Shown piece after piece: positions 14,880 to 21,189 of a DNA stretch of 26,601 nucleotides. This DNA comes from CAZWVM01 sp964637705. GTDB taxonomy: Bacteria > UBA8481. The notes below the pieces were generated by a model. That model did no database searches. It worked only from the letters and a program-made list of their open reading frames with translations, and was not told where the DNA came from. The stretch covers positions 1-26,601 of the forward strand of contig CAZWVM010000025.1 of the NCBI GenBank assembly GCA_964637705.1, given 5' to 3'. The translations under genes were made by a program, and so were the position numbers. The number at the start of each line of letters is the position of its first letter. The stretch's first letter is position 1.

Positions 14880-15833
14880 TCAGAACACCTCGCGGTATTT
14901 AACGGTAAAATCGCCCTGTTGTCTTGCGACAATTGCGGTCAGGCGCACCTCGACCGCGCCCGACTTTCCCGCCGCCTCGATACGGTAGAGCGACGACGCG
15001 ACCGACGCCGCCGCGAGAAGCTCCTCCCGGCGGCGCTCGTCCAGAGGGACCACGTCGTTCAGGTCCTCTAGCTTCTCGAACGGCGCGAACCTGCGCCGCG
15101 CCGCGATCCGGTCGGCATCGGCCGGGGTGAGGCCGGGCAGGATCGAGAGCAGGACGAGCGGCTCGGCGGTGTTGACGTTCACGCGGTTCGAGACGGTCGA
15201 AACCAGTCCGCCGAGCAGGACGGCCCTCGTCTCGTCCAGCCCCTTGACCCGTGCGAGTTCTCCGGTCGTCAGGAGAGGACGGTTGGCGGGACGACGCGGA
15301 GGGGAGAGGAGGGCATATTCGTCGGCCTCCGCCCCGTTCGGAAAGGTGTTGTCGTCGGCGTCCATGTAGTCCACGAGGCAGTCCGGCAGCTCGCGCGGCA
15401 GTTCCATCGCGGCGGCGAGTCTCTCGAATCGCGTCTTCCAGCCGACGTTGAGAAGCCCCTGGTCGGTAAGGAGTTCGTTCAGGGGAAATCGCGCCGACTC
15501 GTCGCGGATCGTGGCGCGGGCCGTCCCGTCGGCGGCCGCGATCTCGATCGGCCGGTTCCAGTCGTCGCGGAGGGAATCGACATCGTCGGCGTCCTCGCGG
15601 AGCGCGGAGAGGGCCGCTTCGTAGGCGGAGAGCGCCAGGAACTCCGCGCGCGCCCCGTCGCGCGCCGCCGAGACGCGCTCGCCTTCCATCCGCGTCATGA
15701 AGGCGATCTCCGCCGCGATCGCCGCGATCAGCGCGGTGACGGCCAGGACGACGACGAGCACCGCGCCCCGGTTCGCGGGGCGAGGCGGTGGTGTAAGGGC
15801 GAGGCGCGGATCGCGCGGGGGGAGGGTCACCAT
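14880..15833 (-). CDS. gspK: Type II secretion minor pseudopilin K
   Basis: 317 residues, the largest pseudopilin, thought to cap the pseudopilus tip with GspI and GspJ. The prepilin-like segment is ANRGAVLVVVLAVTALIAAI (about 22-41), with glycine before the cleavage point and without the glutamate at mature position 5, as is usual for GspK. Downstream are LVDYMDADDNTFPNGAEADEY (20-odd residues forming the conserved calcium-region motif), VNVNTAEPLVLLSILPGLT and DRIAARRRFAPFEKLEDL, a helix-hairpin-helix part typical of the family. The ATG at 15833 overlaps the gspJ stop by seven bases; GTG 15830 would give a GTGA overlap. Confidence 0.88.
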   Translation of the reverse strand: MVTLPPRDPRLALTPPPRPANRGAVLVVVLAVTALIAAIAAEIAFMTRMEGERVSAARDGARAEFLALSAYEAALSALREDADDVDSLRDDWNRPIEIAAADGTARATIRDESARFPLNELLTDQGLLNVGWKTRFERLAAAMELPRELPDCLVDYMDADDNTFPNGAEADEYALLSPPRRPANRPLLTTGELARVKGLDETRAVLLGGLVSTVSNRVNVNTAEPLVLLSILPGLTPADADRIAARRRFAPFEKLEDLNDVVPLDERRREELLAAASVASSLYRIEAAGKSGAVEVRLTAIVARQQGDFTVKYREVF

Positions 15834-16372
15834 GCGACGATCGTCCCGTAGAGGGTTTCCCCCGCCATGACCTGCACCGCGACGGCCTTCGGAGACGCCC
15901 GTTCCGTCCACTCTTCGACCCACCCCGTCCCGTTCCAGTAGCGCAACCCCAGGCGCGAGACGCCCCGGATCGGGATCGCGACCGCTTCGCGCGCGTTCGT
16001 CAGGTCGATCTCGCGCCTCACGAGTCCCGACCGGTCCCACGCGTACTCGACGCGGCGGGGCGTTCCGTAGGCCGCGGTCCAGACCGAGAGATAGTCCTGG
16101 AGCCCGCCGTCGCGTCCCTCCAGGACGCGCGTCTCGCCCGGCATCGCCGGGAACGCCGATCCGAGTTCCCGCCCCATCCGGTCCAGGAGGATCCGCGCCA
16201 CGCGATCTTCCGCGTTCTCGCGCGCGGCCGCTCCCTCCAGGGTGACGGCCGTGCGGAGCGTCGCGGTGAGGCCGCCGAGCACGAGGACGCCGATCGCGAG
16301 AGCCAGGAGGATCTCGATGAGCGTGAATCCGGAGGAGATGAGGTCGCGACGCGATGCGCCCGGTGCTCTCAT
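15827..16372 (-). CDS. gspJ: Type II secretion minor pseudopilin J
   Basis: 181 residues. The prepilin leader MRAPGASRRDLISSG is followed by mature FTLIEILLALAIGVLVLGGL, with glutamate at position 5, the site cut and N-methylated by the prepilin peptidase. The remainder has RVARILLDRMGRELGSAF, VEYAWDRSGLVRRE and LGLRYWNGTGWVEEW, the beta-sheet domain typical of GspJ (arginine-rich R..YWdg..W.. pattern). The start ATG 16372 overlaps the gspI stop as ATGA. The frame is open further upstream, but only this start gives a normal leader. It is predicted to form the tip complex with GspI and GspK. Confidence 0.85.
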   Translation of the reverse strand: MRAPGASRRDLISSGFTLIEILLALAIGVLVLGGLTATLRTAVTLEGAAARENAEDRVARILLDRMGRELGSAFPAMPGETRVLEGRDGGLQDYLSVWTAAYGTPRRVEYAWDRSGLVRREIDLTNAREAVAIPIRGVSRLGLRYWNGTGWVEEWTERASPKAVAVQVMAGETLYGTIVAW

Positions 16373-16734
16373 GGGCGGTTCATCCGTGCCGTGAAGGAAT
16401 GCCCCGACGGGGACGTGACCGTCAGCCGGATCTCCCGCGCGCGCGGCCGCAGGGGATCGTCGCCGAGCGACTCGTCGAGTGGAAGCTCCTCGACCTCCCA
16501 CGTGTAGTCCGGGTGCGTGTCGAAGGAGGCCCCGAGGACGCGCGGCATGCCCCGCAGGCGGATGTCGGCGGCGAGGGCCTTCATGAGAAGCGCGAGCTGT
16601 GTGTCCTCGCGGTAGCGGGTGAGGTGTGAAGCCATGCCGGAAAGCGCCCCGAGGACGCCGACGGCGATCACGGCCGTGACGGCGAGCGCCACCAGCACCT
16701 CGATGAGGGAGAAACCCGCTCGGCGCCGCGGCAT
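16369..16734 (-). CDS. gspI: Type II secretion minor pseudopilin I
   Basis: 121 residues. The very short leader MPRRRAG precedes mature FSLIEVLVALAVTAVIAVGV with glutamate at position 5. The C-terminal part (YTWEVEELPLDES, REIRLTVTSPSGHSF) forms a small strand-rich domain with the W.v..... and ..v.v.w-type layout of GspI. ATG 16734 overlaps the gspH stop by one base (TGATG). GTG 16737, one codon earlier, would give a GTGA overlap and is equally possible. The identity rests on the prepilin signature and gene order H-I-J-K. Confidence 0.78.
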   Translation of the reverse strand: MPRRRAGFSLIEVLVALAVTAVIAVGVLGALSGMASHLTRYREDTQLALLMKALAADIRLRGMPRVLGASFDTHPDYTWEVEELPLDESLGDDPLRPRAREIRLTVTSPSGHSFTARMNRP

Positions 16735-17270
16735 CACCGGAGGAATTCCTCGCCCGGTTCCAGGGCGCCCGTGAAGGGGTTCGCGAGGGCGCGGATCCGC
16801 GTTCCGATCCTGAGTTCGAACGGGTCGATGTTGCCGTGAGCGTCGACGGCGATCGCGACCGTGCCCGCTTCGTGCACGCTTCCGTCCGCCCGCTCCACGA
16901 CGATCCTCGAGTGCGACGGCAGGGCGAGAGGATCCGGATCGCCCTCGACGGAGAGGAGACGGCGGTCGAGGTCGATCAGGAGCGAGCGGGGGCGCCGGTC
17001 GAGAAGGGCCCGGTCCTGCGCGCGGGCAATTCCTCCGGCGATCAGCCGGAAGGCGCGTTCGTCCGAGCCCTGGTCCGTGAGCGCGTCGAGGCGCGGTATG
17101 ACCAGAAGCGACGCGAGGGCGAGGATGACGATGACGACGAGGAGTTCGACGAGCGTGAAGCCCGGGGCCGCGCGACGCGGAGCGGGCGCGGGACGGGAAC
17201 GCGCCGCGACCGGCGGGCCCGCGGGCCTACTGCCAGTTCCCGATGTCGTCGGGCGTGCCGGAAACCCCAT
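16734..17270 (-). CDS. gspH: Type II secretion pseudopilin H-like, with an unusually long leader
   Basis: 178 residues. The pseudopilin signature APGFTLVELLVVIVILALAS has glutamate at mature position 5, and the rest (ERAFRLIAGGIARAQDRALLDR, RSLLIDLDRRLLSVEG, IAVDAHGNIDPFELRI) fits the GspH/FimT domain. The only usual in-frame start before the signature is ATG 17270, giving a 37-residue leader rich in P, A, R and G and overlapping the gspG 3' end by 44 bases in another frame. Prepilin leaders are mostly 5-25 residues, so either the leader is truly long or a non-standard start is used nearer 17200. Confidence 0.78.
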   Translation of the reverse strand: MGFPARPTTSGTGSRPAGPPVAARSRPAPAPRRAAPGFTLVELLVVIVILALASLLVIPRLDALTDQGSDERAFRLIAGGIARAQDRALLDRRPRSLLIDLDRRLLSVEGDPDPLALPSHSRIVVERADGSVHEAGTVAIAVDAHGNIDPFELRIGTRIRALANPFTGALEPGEEFLR

Positions 17271-17655
17271 CGGGACCGGCGGACCAGATGTCGTAGTCGG
17301 GATTGCGCTCGCCCGGGCAGAGATAGCGATACTCGTTGTTCCACGGGTCCTTCGGCAGGGTGCGCGTGTTCTCGAGATAGGGCCCGCGGTTGTCTTCGGT
17401 TCTCTCGAGGAGGACCTGAAGCCCGTCGTCGGTCGTGGGGAAGCGGCCGGCGTCCATGTTGTAGGAACGAAGGGCCGTCGCGAGCGAGGCGATCTGCGTG
17501 CGCGCCGCCGTGATGCGCGCCTCCTCCGTCTTGCCGAAGAATCGCGGCAGGACGAAGGTCGCGAGAATCCCGAGGATGACGACGACGATGAGGATCTCGG
17601 CCAGCGTGAAACCGGAATCCCGCGCGGGACGCCGGCGAATCGGAAGAACTCTCAT
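17227..17655 (-). CDS. gspG: Type II secretion major pseudopilin G
   Basis: 142 residues, the main subunit of the pseudopilus that pushes folded proteins through the outer-membrane secretin. Leader MRVLPIRRRPARDSG, then mature FTLAEILIVVVILGILATFV with glutamate 5. Diagnostic GspG features follow: RFPTTDDGLQVLLE, GPYLENTRTLPKDPWNNEYRY, YDIWSAGPDGVSGTPDDIGNW, the calcium-binding C-terminal loop. The frame is open further upstream, but ATG 17655 gives a normal leader and lies just below a good promoter. No Shine-Dalgarno is present. It heads the G-H-I-J-K-L-M operon; the secretin, ATPase and platform gene gspF are not here. Confidence 0.95.
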   Translation of the reverse strand: MRVLPIRRRPARDSGFTLAEILIVVVILGILATFVLPRFFGKTEEARITAARTQIASLATALRSYNMDAGRFPTTDDGLQVLLERTEDNRGPYLENTRTLPKDPWNNEYRYLCPGERNPDYDIWSAGPDGVSGTPDDIGNWQ

Positions 17656-17664
17656 GACGCGCCG

Positions 17665-17693
17665 ATTATGGCGCGGATCGCGGGGGGTGGCAA
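17665..17693 (-). promoter_or_regulatory. Sigma70-type promoter of the T2SS operon
   Basis: On the minus strand TTGCCA (17688-17693, 5 of 6) and CATAAT (17665-17670, 5 of 6) are 17 bases apart. The -10 box ends nine bases before the gspG ATG, so the leader would be nil or a few bases. Confidence 0.65.
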
Positions 17694-17784
17694 CAGCGGA
17701 GGAATCTCTCGGATGAAAACCGGGGTCGTCGCTCGCCAGCATCAGGTCGCCCCGGCATACGGGCTTCTTTTCGATCCGGCGTCC

Positions 17785-18609
17785 CTAGGCGCCCGCGCGG
17801 CCCCCGAGCGATGGAAACCGGCCCGTGACCTGGATCTCCCAGAGCCGAGCGGCTCGCAACCAGGTCGCGCAGGCGGCCGAACCGCAGACGAGAAGCCCGT
17901 GGACGCCGTCGCGCCAGCCCGAGAGGAGGACGAGCTTCCGGAGGAAGACGAGCGCGGGGCGGAGGGAGAGGGCGTAGACCAGCCCGGCGCCCGAGAGGCG
18001 TTCACCCCGGCGATGAGCCTCGACGGCTTCGCAGCCCGAGAAGTGAACGACCTTGCGCCCCCAGTCGGCGAGGTCGGTGTAGGAGTGGTGCTCGAGCGGG
18101 GTCTCGAGCGTCCCCGCGCGTCCGGTCCCGTCGCGGCCGGCCGGGTCCGGCACGCGGTGAACCTCGAGAGGCCACTCGGTGTGCCCCCTTTTCCAGAGGC
18201 GCACAACGTAGCCGGGCCACCAGCCGCAGTGGCGGATCCAGCGGCCGAGGAAGTAGGTGCGGCGCGCGATGCGGTAGCAGGGAGGGCCGGGCGACGAGAT
18301 GACGCGGCGGATCTCGCCGGCCAGTTCCGGCGTCACGACCTCGTCGGCGTCCAGGGAGAGGATCCACTCCCCCGTGGTTTCGCTGGCGGCCAGGTTCTTG
18401 TTGTAGTGGATGCCGTGCTGGCCCGAGGAGTGACGGATGACGCGGACGCCGGGCACCGCGGAGGCGACGGCGACCGTGTCGTCCGTCGAGCCGCCGTCCA
18501 CGAGCACGATTTCGTCACAGAAGGAGAGGGACTCGAGGCAGCGGCGGATGACGGGAGATTCGTTCTCGGCGATGACGGCGGCCGAGAGGCGCGGGGCGGC
18601 CGGGGCCAT
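17785..18609 (-). CDS. Glycosyltransferase family 2, WaaE/KdtX-like
   Basis: 274 residues with a GT-A fold: SAAVIAENES (9-18), CDEIVLVDGGSTDDT (31-45), SSGQHGIHYNKNLAA, and the metal site D87-A-D89-E90 in ILSLDADEVVTPEL. This matches the WaaE/KdtX group, which adds hexoses to the LPS inner core; the usual G.g.QkN segment reads GQHGIHYNKN. A C-terminal hydrophobic part (about 205-250) may associate with the membrane. The ATG is one base past the stop of the TPR gene, so the two are coupled. The acceptor is unknown. Confidence 0.85.
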   Translation of the reverse strand: MAPAAPRLSAAVIAENESPVIRRCLESLSFCDEIVLVDGGSTDDTVAVASAVPGVRVIRHSSGQHGIHYNKNLAASETTGEWILSLDADEVVTPELAGEIRRVISSPGPPCYRIARRTYFLGRWIRHCGWWPGYVVRLWKRGHTEWPLEVHRVPDPAGRDGTGRAGTLETPLEHHSYTDLADWGRKVVHFSGCEAVEAHRRGERLSGAGLVYALSLRPALVFLRKLVLLSGWRDGVHGLLVCGSAACATWLRAARLWEIQVTGRFPSLGGRAGA

Positions 18610-18610
18610 C

Positions 18611-19381
18611 TCAGTCGGCTTCGGTGATCTGCTTCAGGTTCGCGCGCGCGGCTTCGAGAGAGGGGTCCAGGAGCCGCGCGGCCCAGTAGGAAGCGATGGC
18701 GCGGTCGCGGTCGCCGAGGAGGTGATAGGAGAGCCCCTTGTAGAAATGGGCCAGGGCTTCGAGCGGGAAGAGGCGGGTGTATTCCTCGAAGATCTCCGCA
18801 GCCTCGCGCGCCCGGCCCGCCTTGATGAGGGCCGCGCCTGCGATCGTCATCGCGGCCGTGTCGCCCGGGTAGTGCCTGAGGACTTCGACGCAGATCGATT
18901 CGGCGGTCGCGAAGTCGCCCGCGTCGAAGGCCCGCAGGGCGTTGAAGAGGGTGCGGGCGCGGTTCAGGACGAGGCGGGAACGGGAGGACTCGGTGGTCGG
19001 TGGGGGGGTCGACGCGGCCGGGAGCGTCGATGCCGCGGCCGGAGCGGGCGGAGCCGGGGAGGTCGTCGACGCGGACAGGGACGTCGCGGGCGGCGGTGCG
19101 GCCGAGGTGACGGGGACCGCCGCCGCGGCCTCGGCGGTCGGCGCGGGAAGCGGCGCGGCCGATGCGGGGGATGAAGCGACCGTGGCCGAGGGCGTAGCCG
19201 GCGTCGGTGCGCGGGTCGGCGCGGGCGCTTGCGCCGAGGTCTCTTCGCGGCGGATGCGCGGCGGGGGAGGTAGGATCGGCGCGGGACGGGCGGATCGCAG
19301 GGTCGGCACCGGCTCCGCGATGACCCGTGCGGGGGTGTCGGCCGCAACCAGGGCGAGGGTCAGGCAGGTGATGGTCAGCAC
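18611..19381 (-). CDS. Secreted TPR protein with a long Pro/Ala-rich linker
   Basis: 256 residues. The N-terminus (MLTITCLTLALVAA) is hydrophobic and could be a short signal peptide ending near AA-DTP, though it lacks basic residues. Residues 20-135 are low-complexity P, A, T and S, probably an extended periplasmic spacer. From about 138 on, TPR-like helix pairs follow: FNALRAFDAGDFATAESICVEVL, AGAALIKAGRAREAAEIFEEY, FYKGLSYHLLGDRDRAIASYWAA, each with W/L-G-A-Y-like spacing. It starts at GTG 19381, six bases after a TATGAT box, and is followed after one base by the WaaE-like gene. Such proteins scaffold envelope complexes; the specific role is unknown. Confidence 0.75.
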   Translation of the reverse strand: MLTITCLTLALVAADTPARVIAEPVPTLRSARPAPILPPPPRIRREETSAQAPAPTRAPTPATPSATVASSPASAAPLPAPTAEAAAAVPVTSAAPPPATSLSASTTSPAPPAPAAASTLPAASTPPPTTESSRSRLVLNRARTLFNALRAFDAGDFATAESICVEVLRHYPGDTAAMTIAGAALIKAGRAREAAEIFEEYTRLFPLEALAHFYKGLSYHLLGDRDRAIASYWAARLLDPSLEAARANLKQITEAD

Positions 19382-19387
19382 GCGTTC

Positions 19388-19415
19388 ATCATATGCGGGT
19401 GGGAAACACGTGCAA
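19388..19415 (-). promoter_or_regulatory. Promoter of the TPR/glycosyltransferase pair, predicted leaderless
   Basis: On the minus strand TTGCAC (19410-19415), a 16-base spacer and TATGAT (19388-19393) precede the GTG at 19381 by exactly six bases. No Shine-Dalgarno is visible; the position of the -10 supports the GTG start. Confidence 0.55.
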
Positions 19416-19517
19416 GCCCCGAAACGCGGTGAAGCGCGGCGGGGTGGGGGAACCCGGCTCCGGGAAGCAGGGGGCGCCCGGTTTGGGGCGTTGCACCCCG
19501 CTCTCCCCGCTCCCCCG

Positions 19518-20717
19518 TCAGTCGATCCGCCGGATCATGTCGTCCGCATCCGGCGCCGTGTTCATGAACTCGGTCTCGTCGAAGGGAATCCATCCCGTGC
19601 GCTCCGGCGACCAGATCATGTCGCCGGGCCCGATGTCGCCCTTGTGCGACGCCAGGAGGACCTCGAAGGTCGTCAAGGGGCCGTACTTGTTCTCATGCGC
19701 CGTCGAGTAGAGATACCAGGAGCGCTCGGGTTTCGCCTTCTGGAAATATTCCTTCTCCTTCCAGGCGATGAACCTCTTCAGGTGGCCGAAGGCCTCGGGC
19801 GCGATGCGGTTGAATTTCAGGGCCACGAAATAGCGGAATCCCGGAACCCACGAGGAGTCGACGCGGAGGATCTTGCCGTTCAAGGGGGGGATGTCCGAAC
19901 GCTTGGGGAGGATGATGTGGATCTTCACGGGCATGCCGACGAGCGCCCGATCGGATTCGCCGCCGCGGAGGTTGGCGCGGCAGGCGATTCCATGGTCGTT
20001 GAGGCCGGTGGAATAGCCTTCGAGCACGACGCCGTTCGTGCCCGTGACCCTCACGTTGACGTGGGAGGCGACGTAGCGTTGGCGCCGCCTCTCCTGCAAC
20101 TCGTCTTTGCGGGTCGCGAGGGGAGGAACGGGAGGGAGGTGGGCGGGCTCGATCGAGGCCTCGCGAATGAAACGCTCGAGTTCCAGCGGCACCCAGTCAG
20201 CCGCCTCGGGGCTCCACGCGAGATCGCGCTGGTCGAAGAGCCCGGCCTTGGCGCACGAGAGGACCTCGGCGGCCGTCAACGGGCCGAAGCGCGTGTCGCG
20301 CGTGAGCGAGTAGACATAATGCGAGCGCTCGGGTTTCGACCGGGTGAAGAACCGGTCCTCGCGCCACTCGATGAAGCGCTTCAGAACCTCGAGGTCCGCC
20401 TCGGGTACCCCTTCGAAGGCGAAGACGAGGAAGTGGCTGAAACCGGGAATCCAGGAGGGCTCGAGGCGGATGACACGCGCCTTGAGCGGCGAGACCGACT
20501 CGGTGTTCGATTCGAGGTTCAATTTCAGGGTGAAGGCGTTGCCGGCCGCGAGACTCTCGGCCTCGCCGGCGACGAGGTTCGCGCGGCCGGCGAGACCGTT
20601 CTGGTTGACGCCGGTCGTAAAACCCTCGAGTTGGAGCCCGGGTTCTCCCTCGGCGCGGAACGACAACTGCGTCGAGACGAGTCGGCGGGTTCTGCGATCG
20701 TTGGACGAAGGATCCAT
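19518..20717 (-). CDS. Tandem PilZ-like plus GYF_2-like domain protein
   Basis: 399 residues built from two copies of one module. Copy 1: PilZ-like beta barrel (8-125, with DRRTRR, the LEGFTTGVNQNGLAGRANL strand pair and a LVFAFEGV edge) and a GYF_2-like domain (132-182, YVYSLTRDTRFGPLTAAEVL...DLAWSPEAADWVPLE). Copy 2: PilZ-like (209-325, RRRQRYVA, EGYSTGLNDHGIACRANL) and GYF_2-like (332-382, WYLYSTAHENKYGPLTTFEVL...MIWSPERTGWIPFD). The copies align along their length. PilZ domains bind cyclic di-GMP through RxxxR and [D/N]xSxxG; here RR..R is partly kept, but the second motif reads G[V/L]NxxG, so binding is doubtful. ATG 20717 is chosen because a promoter lies just upstream; an upstream in-frame ATG would overlap it. 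Soluble, cytosolic. Confidence 0.8.
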   Translation of the reverse strand: MDPSSNDRRTRRLVSTQLSFRAEGEPGLQLEGFTTGVNQNGLAGRANLVAGEAESLAAGNAFTLKLNLESNTESVSPLKARVIRLEPSWIPGFSHFLVFAFEGVPEADLEVLKRFIEWREDRFFTRSKPERSHYVYSLTRDTRFGPLTAAEVLSCAKAGLFDQRDLAWSPEAADWVPLELERFIREASIEPAHLPPVPPLATRKDELQERRRQRYVASHVNVRVTGTNGVVLEGYSTGLNDHGIACRANLRGGESDRALVGMPVKIHIILPKRSDIPPLNGKILRVDSSWVPGFRYFVALKFNRIAPEAFGHLKRFIAWKEKEYFQKAKPERSWYLYSTAHENKYGPLTTFEVLLASHKGDIGPGDMIWSPERTGWIPFDETEFMNTAPDADDMIRRID

Positions 20718-20727
20718 GACCGCCGCT

Positions 20728-20757
20728 ATTCTTGACCGGATTCGCGCGAATGGGCAA
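20728..20757 (-). promoter_or_regulatory. Candidate promoter of the PilZ-like gene
   Basis: On the minus strand TTGCCC (20752-20757) and AAGAAT (20728-20733) are 18 bases apart, each 4 of 6 to consensus. The -10 ends ten bases before the ATG at 20717, leaving a leader of only a few bases without Shine-Dalgarno. Confidence 0.4.
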
Positions 20758-20788
20758 CAGGGAAATGGGAAGGCGTGCAAAGGGGGCA

Positions 20789-20870
20789 TGCCCGGGGTGA
20801 GACTCGAACTCACATGCCTTTGGGGCGGGGGATTTTAAGTCCCCTGCGTATGCCGTTCCGCCACCCGGGC
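20789..20870 (-). tRNA. tRNA-Leu (UAA anticodon)
   Basis: Read on the minus strand, the 7-base-pair acceptor stem GCCCGGG/CCCGGGC (20864-20870 with 20790-20796) encloses a D arm starting TGGCGGAA, an anticodon stem GGGGA/TCCCC around the loop CTTAAAA (anticodon UAA at 20835-20837), a long class II variable arm and a T arm with GTTCGAGTC. The discriminator is A; CCA is not encoded. It reads UUA and, by wobble, UUG codons, which are rare in this GC-rich genome. It lies between the proline-rich microprotein gene and the PilZ-like gene on the same strand. Confidence 0.97.
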
Positions 20871-20952
20871 CGGGGGAATCATGCGGGATGAAGGGCGAAG
20901 GGGAAAGGAGAAACGAGGTCTCGGGCGAAGACGGCTCCCGTCGCCGGGATCG

Positions 20953-21153
20953 TCAGACCGCCGCGTTCACCACGCCGCCGATCCCATAGGCGCGCGCCGC
21001 GTCGGGCGTCAGGTTCTCGGTGGGCGAGACCGAGCGGGGCTGGATGACGGGCGGGGGAGGGGGCGCGGCGACCGGGGCAGCCTGCGGGGCCGCGGGCGGC
21101 GGCACCGTGTTCACGACCGGTGGAACCACGGGGTTGTCGATGCGTCCTGCCAT
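20953..21153 (-). CDS. Proline/alanine-rich microprotein downstream of clpX
   Basis: 66 residues, family not recognised. The first ~40 residues are low-complexity P, A and V (NPVVPPVVNTVPPPAAP..., with five prolines in a row), probably disordered; the end, NLTPDAARAYGIGGVVNAAV, is more ordinary and may be the functional part. GGGAGGAAG lies seven or so bases before the ATG, a strong Shine-Dalgarno, which argues that it is real. It begins 36 bases after the clpX stop in the same direction, so it is likely the fourth gene of tig-clpP-clpX. A GNRA-loop hairpin (20936-20949) lies just past the stop. No signal peptide or membrane helix is seen. Confidence 0.6.
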   Translation of the reverse strand: MAGRIDNPVVPPVVNTVPPPAAPQAAPVAAPPPPPVIQPRSVSPTENLTPDAARAYGIGGVVNAAV

Positions 21154-21189
21154 GGGCTTCCTCCCTCCCGGCCCCGAAGGGCCCGGATC

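Noticed and set aside
13150..17655. Type IV pilus operon instead of type II secretion
   Set aside because: GspG carries the diagnostic DDGL, DPW and DIGNW features, and GspK and the order G-H-I-J-K-L-M are typical of T2SS; no pilin, pilB or pilT is present.
18961..19245. Low-complexity P/A/T region as a repeat array
   Set aside because: It codes for the Pro/Ala-rich linker of the TPR protein; units are irregular and no CRISPR-like or tandem DNA repeat is seen.
20881..20950. A dedicated promoter for tRNA-Leu
   Set aside because: Only a weak CATGAT is near the 5' end and no good -35 pairs with it; read-through from the clpX operon is as likely.
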